The notes under the pieces are model-generated. The model saw nothing but the letters and a program-made list of their open reading frames with translations. It was not told where the DNA came from and made no database searches. Below, one piece after another: positions 1 to 11,475 of a DNA stretch of 64,000 bases. This stretch comes from Streptomyces sp. 846.5 (GTDB taxonomy: Bacteria; Actinomycetota; Actinomycetes; Streptomycetales; Streptomycetaceae), in assembly GCF_004365705.1 (NCBI RefSeq), contig NZ_SOBN01000001.1, positions 5,318,001-5,382,000 of the forward strand, given 5' to 3'. The position numbers and the translations under genes were made by a program. Position 1 is the stretch's first letter; each line of letters starts with the position of its first letter.

Positions 1-7
1 CCGGACC

Positions 8-36
8 GCGTCCGGGGCCCGCCGGGCCCCGGACGC
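8..36. terminator. GC-rich hairpin upstream of the GT4 gene
   Basis: A perfect 13-bp stem (8-20 pairs with 24-36) with a 3-nt loop lies 42 nt before the first gene. There is no clear U-run, although a short A-rich stretch follows. It is probably the terminator or attenuator of a gene that lies outside the window. Confidence 0.5.
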
Positions 37-78
37 GCCGCGCCGCGAAAAAACTGGAGCAGGGGGAAACGCAGGGAC

Positions 79-1566
79 ATGCACGGACCAGTCGAAGTCA
101 CCCTCCTCACCGAGGGCACCTATCCCTACGTACACGGCGGGGTGAGCGTCTGGTGCGACCAGCTCGTCCAGGGCATGCCCGATGTGCGCTTCCATGTGCT
201 GGGCATCACCGGGAGCGGCCGCGAGCCCCAGGTCTGGACGCTGCCGCCGCAGGTCGCCTCGGTCAGCTCGGTGCCGCTCTGGGGGCGCACCCCCGGCGGT
301 TCCGCGCCGCGCGGCCGGGACCTGCGCCGCTTCCTGGCCGGGTACGAACGCTTTCTGCTGTCGCTGCTGGACCAGGACTTCGAGAAGTACTTCGCCGACG
401 AGCTGTACGAGCTGGCCGAGTTCGCCCTGACCGGCGGCTCGCTCACGGCGGCACTGCGGACCGAGGGCGCGCTGCGCTCGCTGCAGAAGCTCTGGCAGCG
501 GCCCTTCCTGGCGACCCACGCCTCCCGGCCCACCGTCCAGGACGCACTGGAGGCCACCGACCTGCTGGAGCACGCGCTGCGGCCGCTCACCGTCCAGCCG
601 CCCAGCCGGGGTGTCGCGCACGCGGTCACCGGCGGGCTCGCGGTACTGCCCGGGCTCACCGCCCGGCGCTTCCACGGGGTGCCGCTGCTGCTCTCCGAAC
701 ACGGCATCTACCTGCGGGAACGCTATCTCAGCTACCGAGCGGCGCCGTACCGCTGGCCGGTCAAGGCGCTGATCCTGGGCTTCTTCCGGCTGCTGGCCAC
801 CGAGGGCTACCGCGGCGCCGACCTGATCACCCCGTGCAACCGCTACAACCGCCGCTGGGAGGAGCGCGGGGGCTGCGACCCGCAGCGCATCCGCACCGTC
901 TACAACGGCGTCGATCCCGAACTCTTCCCCTACGCCGGGCCCGAGCCCGAAGTGCCGACGCTCAGCTGGGCCGGACGGGTCGACCCGATCAAGGACCTGG
1001 AGACCCTGATCCAGTCCTTCGCCCTGGTCAGGGCGGAGATCCCGAACGCCCGGCTACGTCTGTTCGGAGCGCCGCCGGCCGGCGGCGAGGCCTACCAGGA
1101 GCGCTGCCGGGCGCTTGCGGCGGAGCTCGGCGTCGAGGCCGCCGTCAGCTTCGAGGGGCGGATCGACACGGTCCGGCACGCCTACGCGGCCGGCAGCGTG
1201 GTGATGCTGTCGAGCATCTCCGAGGGTTTCCCGTTCAGCCTGATCGAGGCCATGGCCTGTGGCCGGGCCACCGTCTCCACGGACGTCGGCGGGGTGCGCG
1301 AGGCCGTCGCCGACACCGGGCTGGTGGTTCCGCCCAGGGATCCCGCGGCGATGGCGCGGGCGGCCGTCGGCCTGCTGCGGGACCAGGCGCGGCGGCAGGA
1401 GCTGGGCGACGCCGCCCGGGCGCGGGTCATCGAGCAGTTCACCCTCGGCCGGACCGTGGCGACCTTCCGTACGGTCTACGAGGCGCTGCTGGACGATCCG
1501 ACCAGGCTGTGGTCCCCGGCCGGCGACCCGGTACCGGTCCGCACCCGGATGGCGGCCGGCGTATGA
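79..1566 (+). CDS. PelF-like GT4 family glycosyltransferase
   Basis: Predicted cytosolic retaining glycosyltransferase of family GT4, 495 aa. The N-terminal half carries the GGVSVWCDQL region typical of the DUF3492/PelF N-terminal domain. The C-terminal half (about residues 290-470) is a Glycos_transf_1 domain with SWAGRVDPIKD and the E-x7-E motif in SEGFPFSLIEAMACG, the nucleotide-sugar binding signature. PelF in Pseudomonas uses UDP-linked sugars to build the Pel amino-sugar polymer. The gene overlaps the next by ATGA and is followed by two putative galactosaminidases, which supports an amino-sugar polymer as product. The substrate is inferred from context only. The ATG at 79 follows a purine-rich stretch (aggggg/agggac). 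Confidence 0.85.
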   Translation: MHGPVEVTLLTEGTYPYVHGGVSVWCDQLVQGMPDVRFHVLGITGSGREPQVWTLPPQVASVSSVPLWGRTPGGSAPRGRDLRRFLAGYERFLLSLLDQDFEKYFADELYELAEFALTGGSLTAALRTEGALRSLQKLWQRPFLATHASRPTVQDALEATDLLEHALRPLTVQPPSRGVAHAVTGGLAVLPGLTARRFHGVPLLLSEHGIYLRERYLSYRAAPYRWPVKALILGFFRLLATEGYRGADLITPCNRYNRRWEERGGCDPQRIRTVYNGVDPELFPYAGPEPEVPTLSWAGRVDPIKDLETLIQSFALVRAEIPNARLRLFGAPPAGGEAYQERCRALAAELGVEAAVSFEGRIDTVRHAYAAGSVVMLSSISEGFPFSLIEAMACGRATVSTDVGGVREAVADTGLVVPPRDPAAMARAAVGLLRDQARRQELGDAARARVIEQFTLGRTVATFRTVYEALLDDPTRLWSPAGDPVPVRTRMAAGV

Positions 1567-2966
1567 GCGCCGTCCTGGAACTGCTGCAGGGCCTGCGGCT
1601 CAGTCCGCTGCCGACCCCGCTGCCGAAACCGGTCGGACCGGTGGACCCGGCGGAGGAGGCGGCACTGCGCTTCGGGAGCGTGGCCGCTGCCGCCGTGCAC
1701 CCCTTCGAGGTGGCTGCCGCCATCGAGGCCGAAGGGGTGACCGACCGTCAGGTCCAGCGCCGCTACGGCAGATCGGACGCCTTCGAGCTCGCCGAGGAGC
1801 TGTACGCCGAGACCCCGCGCAGCTACCCCGAGCCGGAGGCGGCCTCATCGCCCTGGCATGCCCCGCTGTCCACCAGCGTGCTGCGCGGCTGCCTCTACGC
1901 CCTCCCCGGTCTGGCATTCCCGCTGGGCGCGCCGATGCTCTCGGGCCCGCCGGACGCCGGCGGACTGCCGCACGGCACCTTCGCCCTGGCCCTCTCCGTC
2001 GTCCTCAACTGGGCCTGGAACCAGGCGCTGGCGCACCGCACCCATGTCCGGATCGGCCGGGGCCAGCGCCGCTCCGGGGGCCGCTGCCTGCTGCGCGGGG
2101 CCTTCGTCGGGGCCGGGCTCGGTCTGCTCGGCGCCCTGATCGGCGCGCTGGTGGCCGGACACCACAGCGGCGGCGTGCTGCTCTTCTGCGGCGGCCAGGC
2201 GCTCTACCTCGGCGGCTCCTGCGTCCTGCTGGTGCTGGGCCGGGAGTTGCTGCTGCTCCGCGCGCTGGCCCCGGCGACGCTGGGCGGGGCTGCCGCGCTG
2301 CTGGGGCTGATCCGGCCCTCGCCGCTGACGGCGCTGCTGCTCGTCTGGACCGTGCTGCTGACGCTGCGGCTGGCCCGGCGCGAACTGCGGGGCTGCCTGT
2401 CCGAGTTGGACGGCGACAGTGCGATCGAGCCGCTGCCGCCGCTCCGGGCCTCGGTGCCGCACGGACTGTTCGGCATGGCGATGTCGCTGCTCACCCTGGG
2501 GATCGCGCTGCGCGGCGGCCGCCTCGACCTGGGGCCGACGGTGGCGCTCACCATCAGCATGGGCCCGGCCGAGTGGCTGCTGTACGGGTACCGGCACCGG
2601 ATCCACGGCGCCCTGCGGGCCGCCCACACCGCGCGGGGTTTCGCCCTGCTGTCGGCCCGGTCGCTGGCCCTGGGGCTGGGCAGCTATCTCGTCCTGCTCG
2701 CGCTTCTGGGCGGCGCGGTCGGGACGGCCCTGGCCGGCGGCCCGTTCGGACAGCAGTTGCCGGCGCTGCTCGCCCTGGGCGCGACGGTCTGGACGGCGCT
2801 GCTGCTCCAGGCGTTCGGGCGGGCCTGGGCTGCGACCGGGATCTGCGTCCCGGCCGCGGCCGCGACGGTGGCCGGGGTGGCCGAGCCGGCGGTGGGATCG
2901 ACGGCAGCCGCCCTGCTGCTGGCCGTCGCCTGCTGGTCACTTGGTCGGGTCACGGTGCACAGGTGA
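1563..2966 (+). CDS. multi-span membrane protein of the PelF-like operon (PelG-like position)
   Basis: 467-aa protein with a roughly 100-residue soluble N-terminus followed by about 10-12 hydrophobic segments rich in Leu, Ala and Gly. It starts within the stop codon of the glycosyltransferase (ATGA overlap), so the two are translationally coupled. In Pel systems the PelF partner is PelG, a polytopic membrane protein of the flippase superfamily. Length and topology fit a PelG-like export role, but I recognise no diagnostic motif, so the function is inferred from position. A longer upstream open frame exists but is only a shadow of the glycosyltransferase gene. Confidence 0.75.
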   Translation: MSAVLELLQGLRLSPLPTPLPKPVGPVDPAEEAALRFGSVAAAAVHPFEVAAAIEAEGVTDRQVQRRYGRSDAFELAEELYAETPRSYPEPEAASSPWHAPLSTSVLRGCLYALPGLAFPLGAPMLSGPPDAGGLPHGTFALALSVVLNWAWNQALAHRTHVRIGRGQRRSGGRCLLRGAFVGAGLGLLGALIGALVAGHHSGGVLLFCGGQALYLGGSCVLLVLGRELLLLRALAPATLGGAAALLGLIRPSPLTALLLVWTVLLTLRLARRELRGCLSELDGDSAIEPLPPLRASVPHGLFGMAMSLLTLGIALRGGRLDLGPTVALTISMGPAEWLLYGYRHRIHGALRAAHTARGFALLSARSLALGLGSYLVLLALLGGAVGTALAGGPFGQQLPALLALGATVWTALLLQAFGRAWAATGICVPAAAATVAGVAEPAVGSTAAALLLAVACWSLGRVTVHR

Positions 2967-3000
2967 CACTGGTGGACATTCAGGACCGAGGAGCGTGGCA

Positions 3001-3708
3001 GTGACGACCCGTGAACCGGGAGAACGGTGCCTGCTGGTGCCGTTGTACGTCCACCCGGGGGCGGACCCGGCCGCCTGGGAGGCGACGGCGGCGAACGCGG
3101 CGACCGTGGCCTGGGTGGTGTTCAATCCGGCGAGCGGGCCCGGCGGCGCGCCTCAGCCCGAGTTCGTCGAGGCGGCCGCGGTGCTGAGGGCGGCGGGGGT
3201 ACCGCTGCTCGGCTATGTGGACACCGACTACGGCAGGCGGGGCCATCACGAGGTCGTCGCCGACATCGAGCGCTACCAGGAGTGGTACCGGGTCGAGGGC
3301 GTGTTCCTGGACCAGGCCGCCGCCGCGCCCGAACTGCTGGCCCACTACCGGCGGCTGGCCGTGGCCGCGCGTTCGCTGGAAGCACGGCAGGTGGTGCTCA
3401 ACCCGGGGACGCACCCCGACCCGGGGTACGCGGAGCTCGCCGATGTGGTCGTCACCTTCGAGGGCGACGCCGACAGCCACCGCAGGCTGCTGGTACCGGA
3501 CTGGACCGCGGGCTTCCCGCGGCAGCGCTTCGCCCACCTGGTGCACGGGGCGACCCCGGAGGACTGCGCCGGCATCCGGGAGCCGGCGCGCCGCCACCGG
3601 GCCGGATACTGCTACGCCACTCCGGGCAGCGGCAACAACCCCTGGTCCGTGGTCATGCCGGAGCTGCTGCTGACGGCCGCCCAGCCCGCACGGGGGACGC
3701 GGTGGTGA
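3001..3708 (+). CDS. spherulation-specific family 4 (GH135-like) protein
   Basis: 235-aa protein with the Spherulin-4 fold signature. It begins VPLYVHPGADPAAWEAT, followed by WVVFNPASGPGG, LLGYVDTDYG, GVFLDQAA and VVLNPGTHPDPGY, typical of the TIM-barrel family that includes fungal Sph3 (GH135, endo-alpha-1,4-galactosaminidase). No signal peptide is visible, so it may act inside the cell or be exported non-classically. The GTG at 3001 was chosen because GAGGAG (2987-2992) sits 8 nt before it; the GTG at 2995 is too close. Its stop overlaps the next gene. It probably trims or degrades the galactosamine-containing polymer made by the first two genes. Confidence 0.8.
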   Translation: MTTREPGERCLLVPLYVHPGADPAAWEATAANAATVAWVVFNPASGPGGAPQPEFVEAAAVLRAAGVPLLGYVDTDYGRRGHHEVVADIERYQEWYRVEGVFLDQAAAAPELLAHYRRLAVAARSLEARQVVLNPGTHPDPGYAELADVVVTFEGDADSHRRLLVPDWTAGFPRQRFAHLVHGATPEDCAGIREPARRHRAGYCYATPGSGNNPWSVVMPELLLTAAQPARGTRW

Positions 3709-4556
3709 GGTGGGGCCGGGTCGCGGCTGCCGCCGGGGCGCTGCTGCTGGCGCTGGCAGGATGCACCTCGGGCGGCGGCTCCGGTTCCGATGACACCGCG
3801 CCCACTCCCGGTACTAGCACCAGCACCAGTCCCAGCACCGGCGCGGGCTCAGGGGCTGCCCGCTGGCAGCCGGCCCCCGGTACCAGCTGGCAGTGGCAGC
3901 TCAGCAAGAGCGTGGACACCGGCGTGGACGCGGCCGTGTACGACGTCGACGGATATGACACCGGTGCCGCCGTGGTGGCCGCGCTGCATGCCAAGGGCCG
4001 CAAGGTGATCTGCTACATCAACGCCGGCGCCTACGAGGACTTCCGTCCGGACCGCTCCGCCTACCCGGCGTCGCTGTTGGGCTCCGGCAACGGCTGGCAG
4101 GGCGAGCGCTGGCTGGACATCCGCCGCCTCGACGCCCTGCGGCCGATCCTCGGCAAGCGGTTCGACCTGTGCCGGAGCAAGGGCTTCGACGCGGTGGAGC
4201 CCGACAACGTCGACGGCTACAAGAACGACACCGGCTTCCCGCTCACCGCGGCCGACCAGCTCGCCTTCAACCGCATGGTCGCCGGTCTCGCCCACGCCAG
4301 GGGACTGGCCGTCGGCCTCAAGAACGATCTCGACCAGATCCCACAGCTGGTCGGCGACTTCGATTTCGCGGTGAACGAGCAGTGCGCCGAGTTCGGCGAG
4401 TGCGACGCGCTGACCCCGTTCGTCGCCCGGGGCAAGGCGGTGTTCGAAGCGGAGTACAACCTGCCGACCACCGCGTTCTGCCCGCAGGCACGGCGCCTGG
4501 ACTTCAGCGCCCTCCGCAAGCACCTCGACCTGGACGCCTGGCGGCAGACCTGCTGA
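3705..4556 (+). CDS. lipoprotein of the endo-alpha-1,4-polygalactosaminidase family (GH114)
   Basis: 283-aa predicted lipoprotein. The signal peptide ends in lipobox LALAGC (Cys20) and is followed by a Ser/Thr/Gly linker to about residue 55. The GH114 domain shows WQWQLSKSVD, VICYINAGAYEDFRPD, GERWLDIR, GFDAVEPDNVDGY (likely acidic catalytic region), GLAVGLKNDLDQ and FAVNEQCAEFGEC. Known relatives cleave alpha-1,4-linked galactosamine polymers, as does the hydrolase domain of PelA. GTG 3705 overlaps the upstream stop (GTGA); GTG 3702 is an alternative. Last gene of the operon. An inverted repeat spans the stop codon (gacgcctgg/ccaggcgtc), possibly a terminator. Confidence 0.87.
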   Translation: MRWGRVAAAAGALLLALAGCTSGGGSGSDDTAPTPGTSTSTSPSTGAGSGAARWQPAPGTSWQWQLSKSVDTGVDAAVYDVDGYDTGAAVVAALHAKGRKVICYINAGAYEDFRPDRSAYPASLLGSGNGWQGERWLDIRRLDALRPILGKRFDLCRSKGFDAVEPDNVDGYKNDTGFPLTAADQLAFNRMVAGLAHARGLAVGLKNDLDQIPQLVGDFDFAVNEQCAEFGECDALTPFVARGKAVFEAEYNLPTTAFCPQARRLDFSALRKHLDLDAWRQTC

Positions 4557-4795
4557 GCCCGGCCAGGCGTCGATCCTGGGCCGCCTCAGTAATTTTTCAT
4601 GTCCGTTTTGTTCACTGTTGGTCGGAGTGGTAGACCCACTCGGGAGGGTGACACCCAGCCGGTCTGCTGACGGACCTCCCGACCCGATCGTTTCCTCGCA
4701 TACGATGGCCACGCGGTGGTGCGTCTCCATCGCCGGTGCGCAGAACGCAAGTGCACAGACCGCCCAGTGCCAGCCCAGGCAAGGAGCCAGCCCAC

Positions 4796-7561
<2,766 letters not shown>

Positions 7562-7584
7562 CCACAGGCGCAGTCCGGGCGTTC

Positions 7585-7630
7585 GCATGGCGGTTCACCA
7601 CCTGGTTTCCAGGGCGGTGAACCGCCATGC
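7585..7630. terminator. compound hairpin between secA and the convergent gene
   Basis: A perfect 15-bp stem (7585-7599 with 7616-7630) encloses a second small hairpin (cctgg-ttt-ccagg, 7601-7613). It lies 23 nt after secA and also covers the last codons of the convergent gene, so it is a likely bidirectional terminator. Confidence 0.75.
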
Positions 7631-8035
7631 CGGTTCCGGGCGCCGGGGAGTGCGGTGCTGCTCCAGCCGGAAGGCCAGGAACTCCAGCCGTTCCTCCACG
7701 CCGACCGTCGCGGTCACCTCCAGCACTCCGGGGGCGGGGCAGTCGTCGAAGACCCGCCGCAGCACCGGGCGCGCGGTTCCCGGGCCCGGGCCGTGCAGGC
7801 AGCGCCGCCGGACCAGGGTCCGGACGTCGTCGTAGACGTCCTCGGTGGCCAGCGCGGCGAGCTGGTCGCAGACCCGGTGCCCGCTGAGCACCTCCAGCAG
7901 CCGCACCGCGTAGTGGCGCGCCAGGGTGTTGTGCCCGGTGCGGGTGGGCGCCGTGCCGCTGTGCTGCCTGGCTCTCGTCGCCCCCAGGCTGTGCACCCGT
8001 CCGATCCTGACCCCGGTGGCTGCTGTGTCGACCAT
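7595..8035 (-). CDS. Rv3235-family hypothetical protein
   Basis: 146-aa protein of the actinobacterial family found next to secA (Rv3235/DUF6459-like). Recognisable parts are ARHYAVRLLEVLSGHRVCDQL, then VYDDVRTLVRRR and a C-terminal EFLAFRLEQH. Function is unknown. A longer frame extends upstream to 8143, but I chose ATG 8035 because a GGGGG run precedes it and the family homology begins close to it. It is convergent with secA, and its last codons lie within the terminator hairpin. Confidence 0.75.
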   Translation of the reverse strand: MVDTAATGVRIGRVHSLGATRARQHSGTAPTRTGHNTLARHYAVRLLEVLSGHRVCDQLAALATEDVYDDVRTLVRRRCLHGPGPGTARPVLRRVFDDCPAPGVLEVTATVGVEERLEFLAFRLEQHRTPRRPEPAWRFTALETRW

Positions 8036-8343
8036 GCCCGTACCCCCTTGACTCGCGGTGGTGTGCGTGAGGTCAGTGGTATCGGCTGCCACTGACAGCG
8101 ACAAGGCTCCCGCCGGCGCGTCGAGGGTCCCGGCGAAGTTCACCTATCCGAGTGAGCAGACGGCGCTGAGCTGGGAAGATGTCAGCGGCACCGGAAACCG
8201 ACCGGTCACGCAGCGCAGTCAAACCCCACTCGATCGGTGACTCTCCGCAGTCGTCCGGGGAGGCCGCCCGGCTGCGCGGGTCCGGTCCTCCGGCCGCATA
8301 TGCTGGACGCCGGTCCCACCCCACCGTCGACCGGAGTGCCCCG
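8036..8343. other. divergent intergenic region
   Basis: 308 nt between the Rv3235-like gene (minus) and the DUF6912 gene (plus). The only signal I trust is a -10-like TATGCT at 8299-8304 for the plus-strand gene. No RNA gene or convincing small ORF was seen. Confidence 0.4.
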
Positions 8344-8859
8344 ATGCGCGTGTACGTTCCCACCACCCTGCACGCGCTCGCGCAGGCGCACGCCGACGGG
8401 AGCCTCGGACCGCTGCCGCTGCGGGCCTACGCGGTCACCCCGGCCCTGCGCGAGTGGTACCTCAGCGATGACATCGAGGAGCTGGAGTACGCCGCCCTGG
8501 TGCGCGCGGCCCAGTCCTCGCTGCGCCTGCTCGCCGCGGACGGCGCGGCCCCACGCCGCCGGGTGGTCGTCGCCCTGGACGTCCCGGACCAGGCCGTCGC
8601 GCTGCAGAACGACGCCGAGCACGCGGACGCCTCCGCCCTCGGCGCGGTGACCCTCTCCGAGGCCCCGCCGCTGGCCAGGGCGGCCGCGGTGCACGCCGAC
8701 GCGGACGAGCCCGAGGTCCGCGAGGACGTCTCGGCGGCGGCCGCCGCGGTGGCCGCCGCGGACACCGGGGACGAGGACGCCCGGTTCACCGTGGACGGCG
8801 CCGAGGACCACGAGCTGCTCTGGTTCGCGACCCAGGAGATCCCCGGCCTGCTGGCCTGA
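8344..8859 (+). CDS. DUF6912 family protein
   Basis: 171-aa conserved actinobacterial protein of unknown function. The N-terminus MRVYVPTTLHALAQAH and the blocks YAVTPALREWYLSDD and EELEYAALVRAA are characteristic of the family. The C-terminus HELLWFATQEI is preceded by an Ala/Asp/Glu-rich linker. No signal peptide or membrane segment is visible, so it should be cytosolic. The start is supported by ACCGGAG 7-8 nt upstream. It lies between the secA region and the HAD hydrolase gene. An acidic, two-domain look is all that can be said about its role. Confidence 0.8.
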   Translation: MRVYVPTTLHALAQAHADGSLGPLPLRAYAVTPALREWYLSDDIEELEYAALVRAAQSSLRLLAADGAAPRRRVVVALDVPDQAVALQNDAEHADASALGAVTLSEAPPLARAAAVHADADEPEVREDVSAAAAAVAAADTGDEDARFTVDGAEDHELLWFATQEIPGLLA

Positions 8860-8932
8860 CCGTCCCCCGAGGAAGGGCCCACGGAACAACCCGGGCTCCC
8901 CGGTTGTCGGTGCCGCCGGGTACCGTGCGGCC

Positions 8933-9589
8933 ATGCGCGCACATATCGTCTGGGACTGGAACGGCACGCTCTTCGACGACGTCGAGGTGGTGGTGGAGGC
9001 GAGCAACGCCGCCTTCGCCGCGATCGATCTGGCCCCGCTCACCGTCCAGCAGTACCGCGAGCAGTACCAGGTCCCGGTCATCGGCTTCTACGAGCAGGTG
9101 ATGGGGAGGACGCCGACCGCCGAGGAGTGGCTGGTCATGGACGCCCGCTTCCACCGCCACTACGAGACGCTCAGGGACAGCTGCGGGCTGACCGAGGGGG
9201 CGGACGACGTCCTGGCCGGATGGTCCGGGTCGCAGTCGCTGCTGTCCATGTACGCCCACGACGACCTGCTCCCGCTGGTGCGCCGGCTGGGCGTGGACCG
9301 GCACTTCATACGCGTGGACGGGCGGACCAGCACCAGCGGTGTCAGCGGCAAGGCGGAGCACCTGGTCCGGCATCTGGCGGCGATTCAGGTCGAGGGCGTG
9401 CACCCGTCCCGGACGGTGCTCATCGGCGACGTGGTCGACGACGCGCTCGCGGCGGCGCATGTGGGCGCGCAGGCGGTGCTGTTCACCGGCGGTTCGCACG
9501 CCCGCTCGGAGTTGGAGCGGGTCGGTGTACCGGTCGCCGACACCTTGGCGCAGGCCGTCGAATATGCCCAGGACCTGGTCAAATCGTGA
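8933..9589 (+). CDS. HAD family hydrolase (phosphoglycolate phosphatase-like)
   Basis: 218-aa haloacid dehalogenase superfamily member. Motif I is VWDWNGTLFDD near the N-terminus, with Asp nucleophile and Asn in place of the usual second Asp (DxNGTL variant). Motif II is in SLLSMYAHDDL, and motif IV in VLIGDVVDDALAA, with the metal-binding Asp residues. A helical cap lies between motifs I and II. The substrate cannot be told from sequence. A TACCGT element ends 6 nt before the ATG, so the mRNA may be leaderless. It ends 13 nt before the P5C dehydrogenase gene and may be cotranscribed with it. Confidence 0.85.
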   Translation: MRAHIVWDWNGTLFDDVEVVVEASNAAFAAIDLAPLTVQQYREQYQVPVIGFYEQVMGRTPTAEEWLVMDARFHRHYETLRDSCGLTEGADDVLAGWSGSQSLLSMYAHDDLLPLVRRLGVDRHFIRVDGRTSTSGVSGKAEHLVRHLAAIQVEGVHPSRTVLIGDVVDDALAAAHVGAQAVLFTGGSHARSELERVGVPVADTLAQAVEYAQDLVKS

Positions 9590-9602
9590 CAGCATAAGAC
9601 GT

Positions 9603-11228
9603 ATGGACGCTGTCACGCAGGTACCGCTGCCCGTGAACGAGCCGATCCACGGGTACGCCCCCGGCAGTCCCGAGCGGGCCCGGATCGAGTCGAGACTCGG
9701 TCAGCTCGCGGGGGAGTACGCGACGCTGTCGATGACGGTCGGCGGGGTGCAGCGGATGGGCGGCGGCGAGCGGATCGAGGTGGTCCAGCCGCACCACCAC
9801 TCCGCCAAGCTGGGCGTCCTCGGCAACGCCACCCGCGAGGACGTCCAACTCGCCGTCGACGCGGCGGTCACAGCGGCCCCCGGCTGGCGGGAGCTGTCCT
9901 TCGACGACCGGGCCGCGGTCTTCCTCAGGGCCGCCGACCTGCTGGCCGGCCCCTGGCGGGAGACCATCGCCGCGGCCACCATGCTGGGCCAGTCCAAGAC
10001 CGTGCAGCAGGCGGAGATCGACGCGCCCTGCGAGCTGGTCGACTTCTGGCGCTTCAACGTCCACTTCGCCCGGCAGATCCTGGCCGAGCAGCCCGTCAGC
10101 AGCCCAGGAGTGTGGAACCGCAGCGACCACCGGCCGCTGGAGGGCTTCGTCTGCGCCATCACGCCCTTCAACTTCACTGCCATCGCCGGGAATCTGCCCA
10201 CCGCGCCGGCGCTGATGGGCAACACCGTGGTCTGGAAGCCCTCGCCCACCCAGACCCTCTCGGCCTGGTACACCATGCGGCTGCTGGAGGAGGCCGGGCT
10301 GCCGCCCGGTGTGATCAACCTGGTGACCGGCGACGGGCAGGCGCTGTCGCAGGTCGCGCTTCCGCACCGGGACCTGGCCGGGATCCACTTCACCGGTTCG
10401 ACCGGGACGTTCCAGCACCTGTGGCGGACGGTCGGCGCCAACATCGCCGGCTACCGCGGCTACCCCCGGCTGGTCGGCGAGACCGGCGGCAAGGACTTCG
10501 TGGTCGCGCACCCCAGCGCGGATCCGGCGGTGCTGCGCACCGCGCTGGTCCGCGGTGCGTTCGAGTACCAGGGGCAGAAGTGCTCCGCGGCCTCGCGCGC
10601 CTACATCCCGCGCAGTCTGTGGCGGCTGATGAAGGACGACTTCCTGGCCGAGGTGCGCGGCCTGACCGCGGGTGACGTCACCGACTTCTCCAGCTTCATG
10701 GGGGCGCTGATCGACGCCCGCGCCTACGAGAAGAACAAGAACGCCATCGACCGGGCGCGCAACGACCACAGCCTGGACATCGTGGCCGGCGGCCACTGCG
10801 ACGACGCCATCGGATACTTCGTCAGCCCCACGGTGATCGTTTCCACGGACCCGCGTCATGAGATCTTCTCGACCGAGTACTTCGGACCGGTCCTGGCGGT
10901 GCACGTCTACGAGGACGGCCGCTGGGAGCAGACCCTGGACCAGTTGGAGTCCGTCGCCCCCTACGCCCTGACCGGCGCGGTCATCGCCCGGGACCGGACC
11001 GCGATCGCGGCGGCGACGCAGCGGCTCCGCTTCGCCGCGGGCAACTTCTACATCAACGACAAGCCGACCGGGGCAGTGGTCGGCCAGCAGCCCTTCGGGG
11101 GTTCGCGGGCCTCCGGCACCAACGACAAGGCGGGGTCGGCCCAGAACCTGCTGCGCTGGACCTCGACCCGGTCCGTCAAGGAGACGTTCGTGCCGCCGAC
11201 GGACTACCGCTACCCGCACATGCTCTAG
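9603..11228 (+). CDS. pruA: L-glutamate gamma-semialdehyde (P5C) dehydrogenase
   Basis: 541-aa aldehyde dehydrogenase that oxidises glutamate semialdehyde (from proline or ornithine) to glutamate with NAD+. The Rossmann/ALDH core contains AITPFNFTAI, GNTVVWKPSPTQ and GIHFTGSTGTF. Catalytic Glu293 lies in GETGGKDFV and nucleophile Cys327 in YQGQKCSAASRAY. The C-terminal QQPFGGSRASGTNDKAG is typical of P5CDH rather than generic ALDH. The length matches monofunctional P5CDH, and no proline dehydrogenase domain is fused or adjacent. Its product glutamate is the substrate of the next gene, so the pair form a glutamate-to-2-oxoglutarate route. Confidence 0.93.
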   Translation: MDAVTQVPLPVNEPIHGYAPGSPERARIESRLGQLAGEYATLSMTVGGVQRMGGGERIEVVQPHHHSAKLGVLGNATREDVQLAVDAAVTAAPGWRELSFDDRAAVFLRAADLLAGPWRETIAAATMLGQSKTVQQAEIDAPCELVDFWRFNVHFARQILAEQPVSSPGVWNRSDHRPLEGFVCAITPFNFTAIAGNLPTAPALMGNTVVWKPSPTQTLSAWYTMRLLEEAGLPPGVINLVTGDGQALSQVALPHRDLAGIHFTGSTGTFQHLWRTVGANIAGYRGYPRLVGETGGKDFVVAHPSADPAVLRTALVRGAFEYQGQKCSAASRAYIPRSLWRLMKDDFLAEVRGLTAGDVTDFSSFMGALIDARAYEKNKNAIDRARNDHSLDIVAGGHCDDAIGYFVSPTVIVSTDPRHEIFSTEYFGPVLAVHVYEDGRWEQTLDQLESVAPYALTGAVIARDRTAIAAATQRLRFAAGNFYINDKPTGAVVGQQPFGGSRASGTNDKAGSAQNLLRWTSTRSVKETFVPPTDYRYPHML

Positions 11229-11475
11229 TCGGTGGTGCCGGTTGGACAACTCGTACAGGTGGGACCAATGGTCCTGACGCAGTGCACCGTTCCGGCCCCT
11301 GACAGGGTCTCTTACCCCAGTTAGGCTCGCTGGGAAACCTCGCGAAAGGCGGGATTTCGCCGGGCGGTTCGCATCCTCTTCCGGACATGCGGGAGGATAC
11401 GGACAGACCCGGCGGGTGCCCGTCCGACGCACACCACCGAGTCACGCAACGGCGCGCGACAGGAGCCAGATAGCC

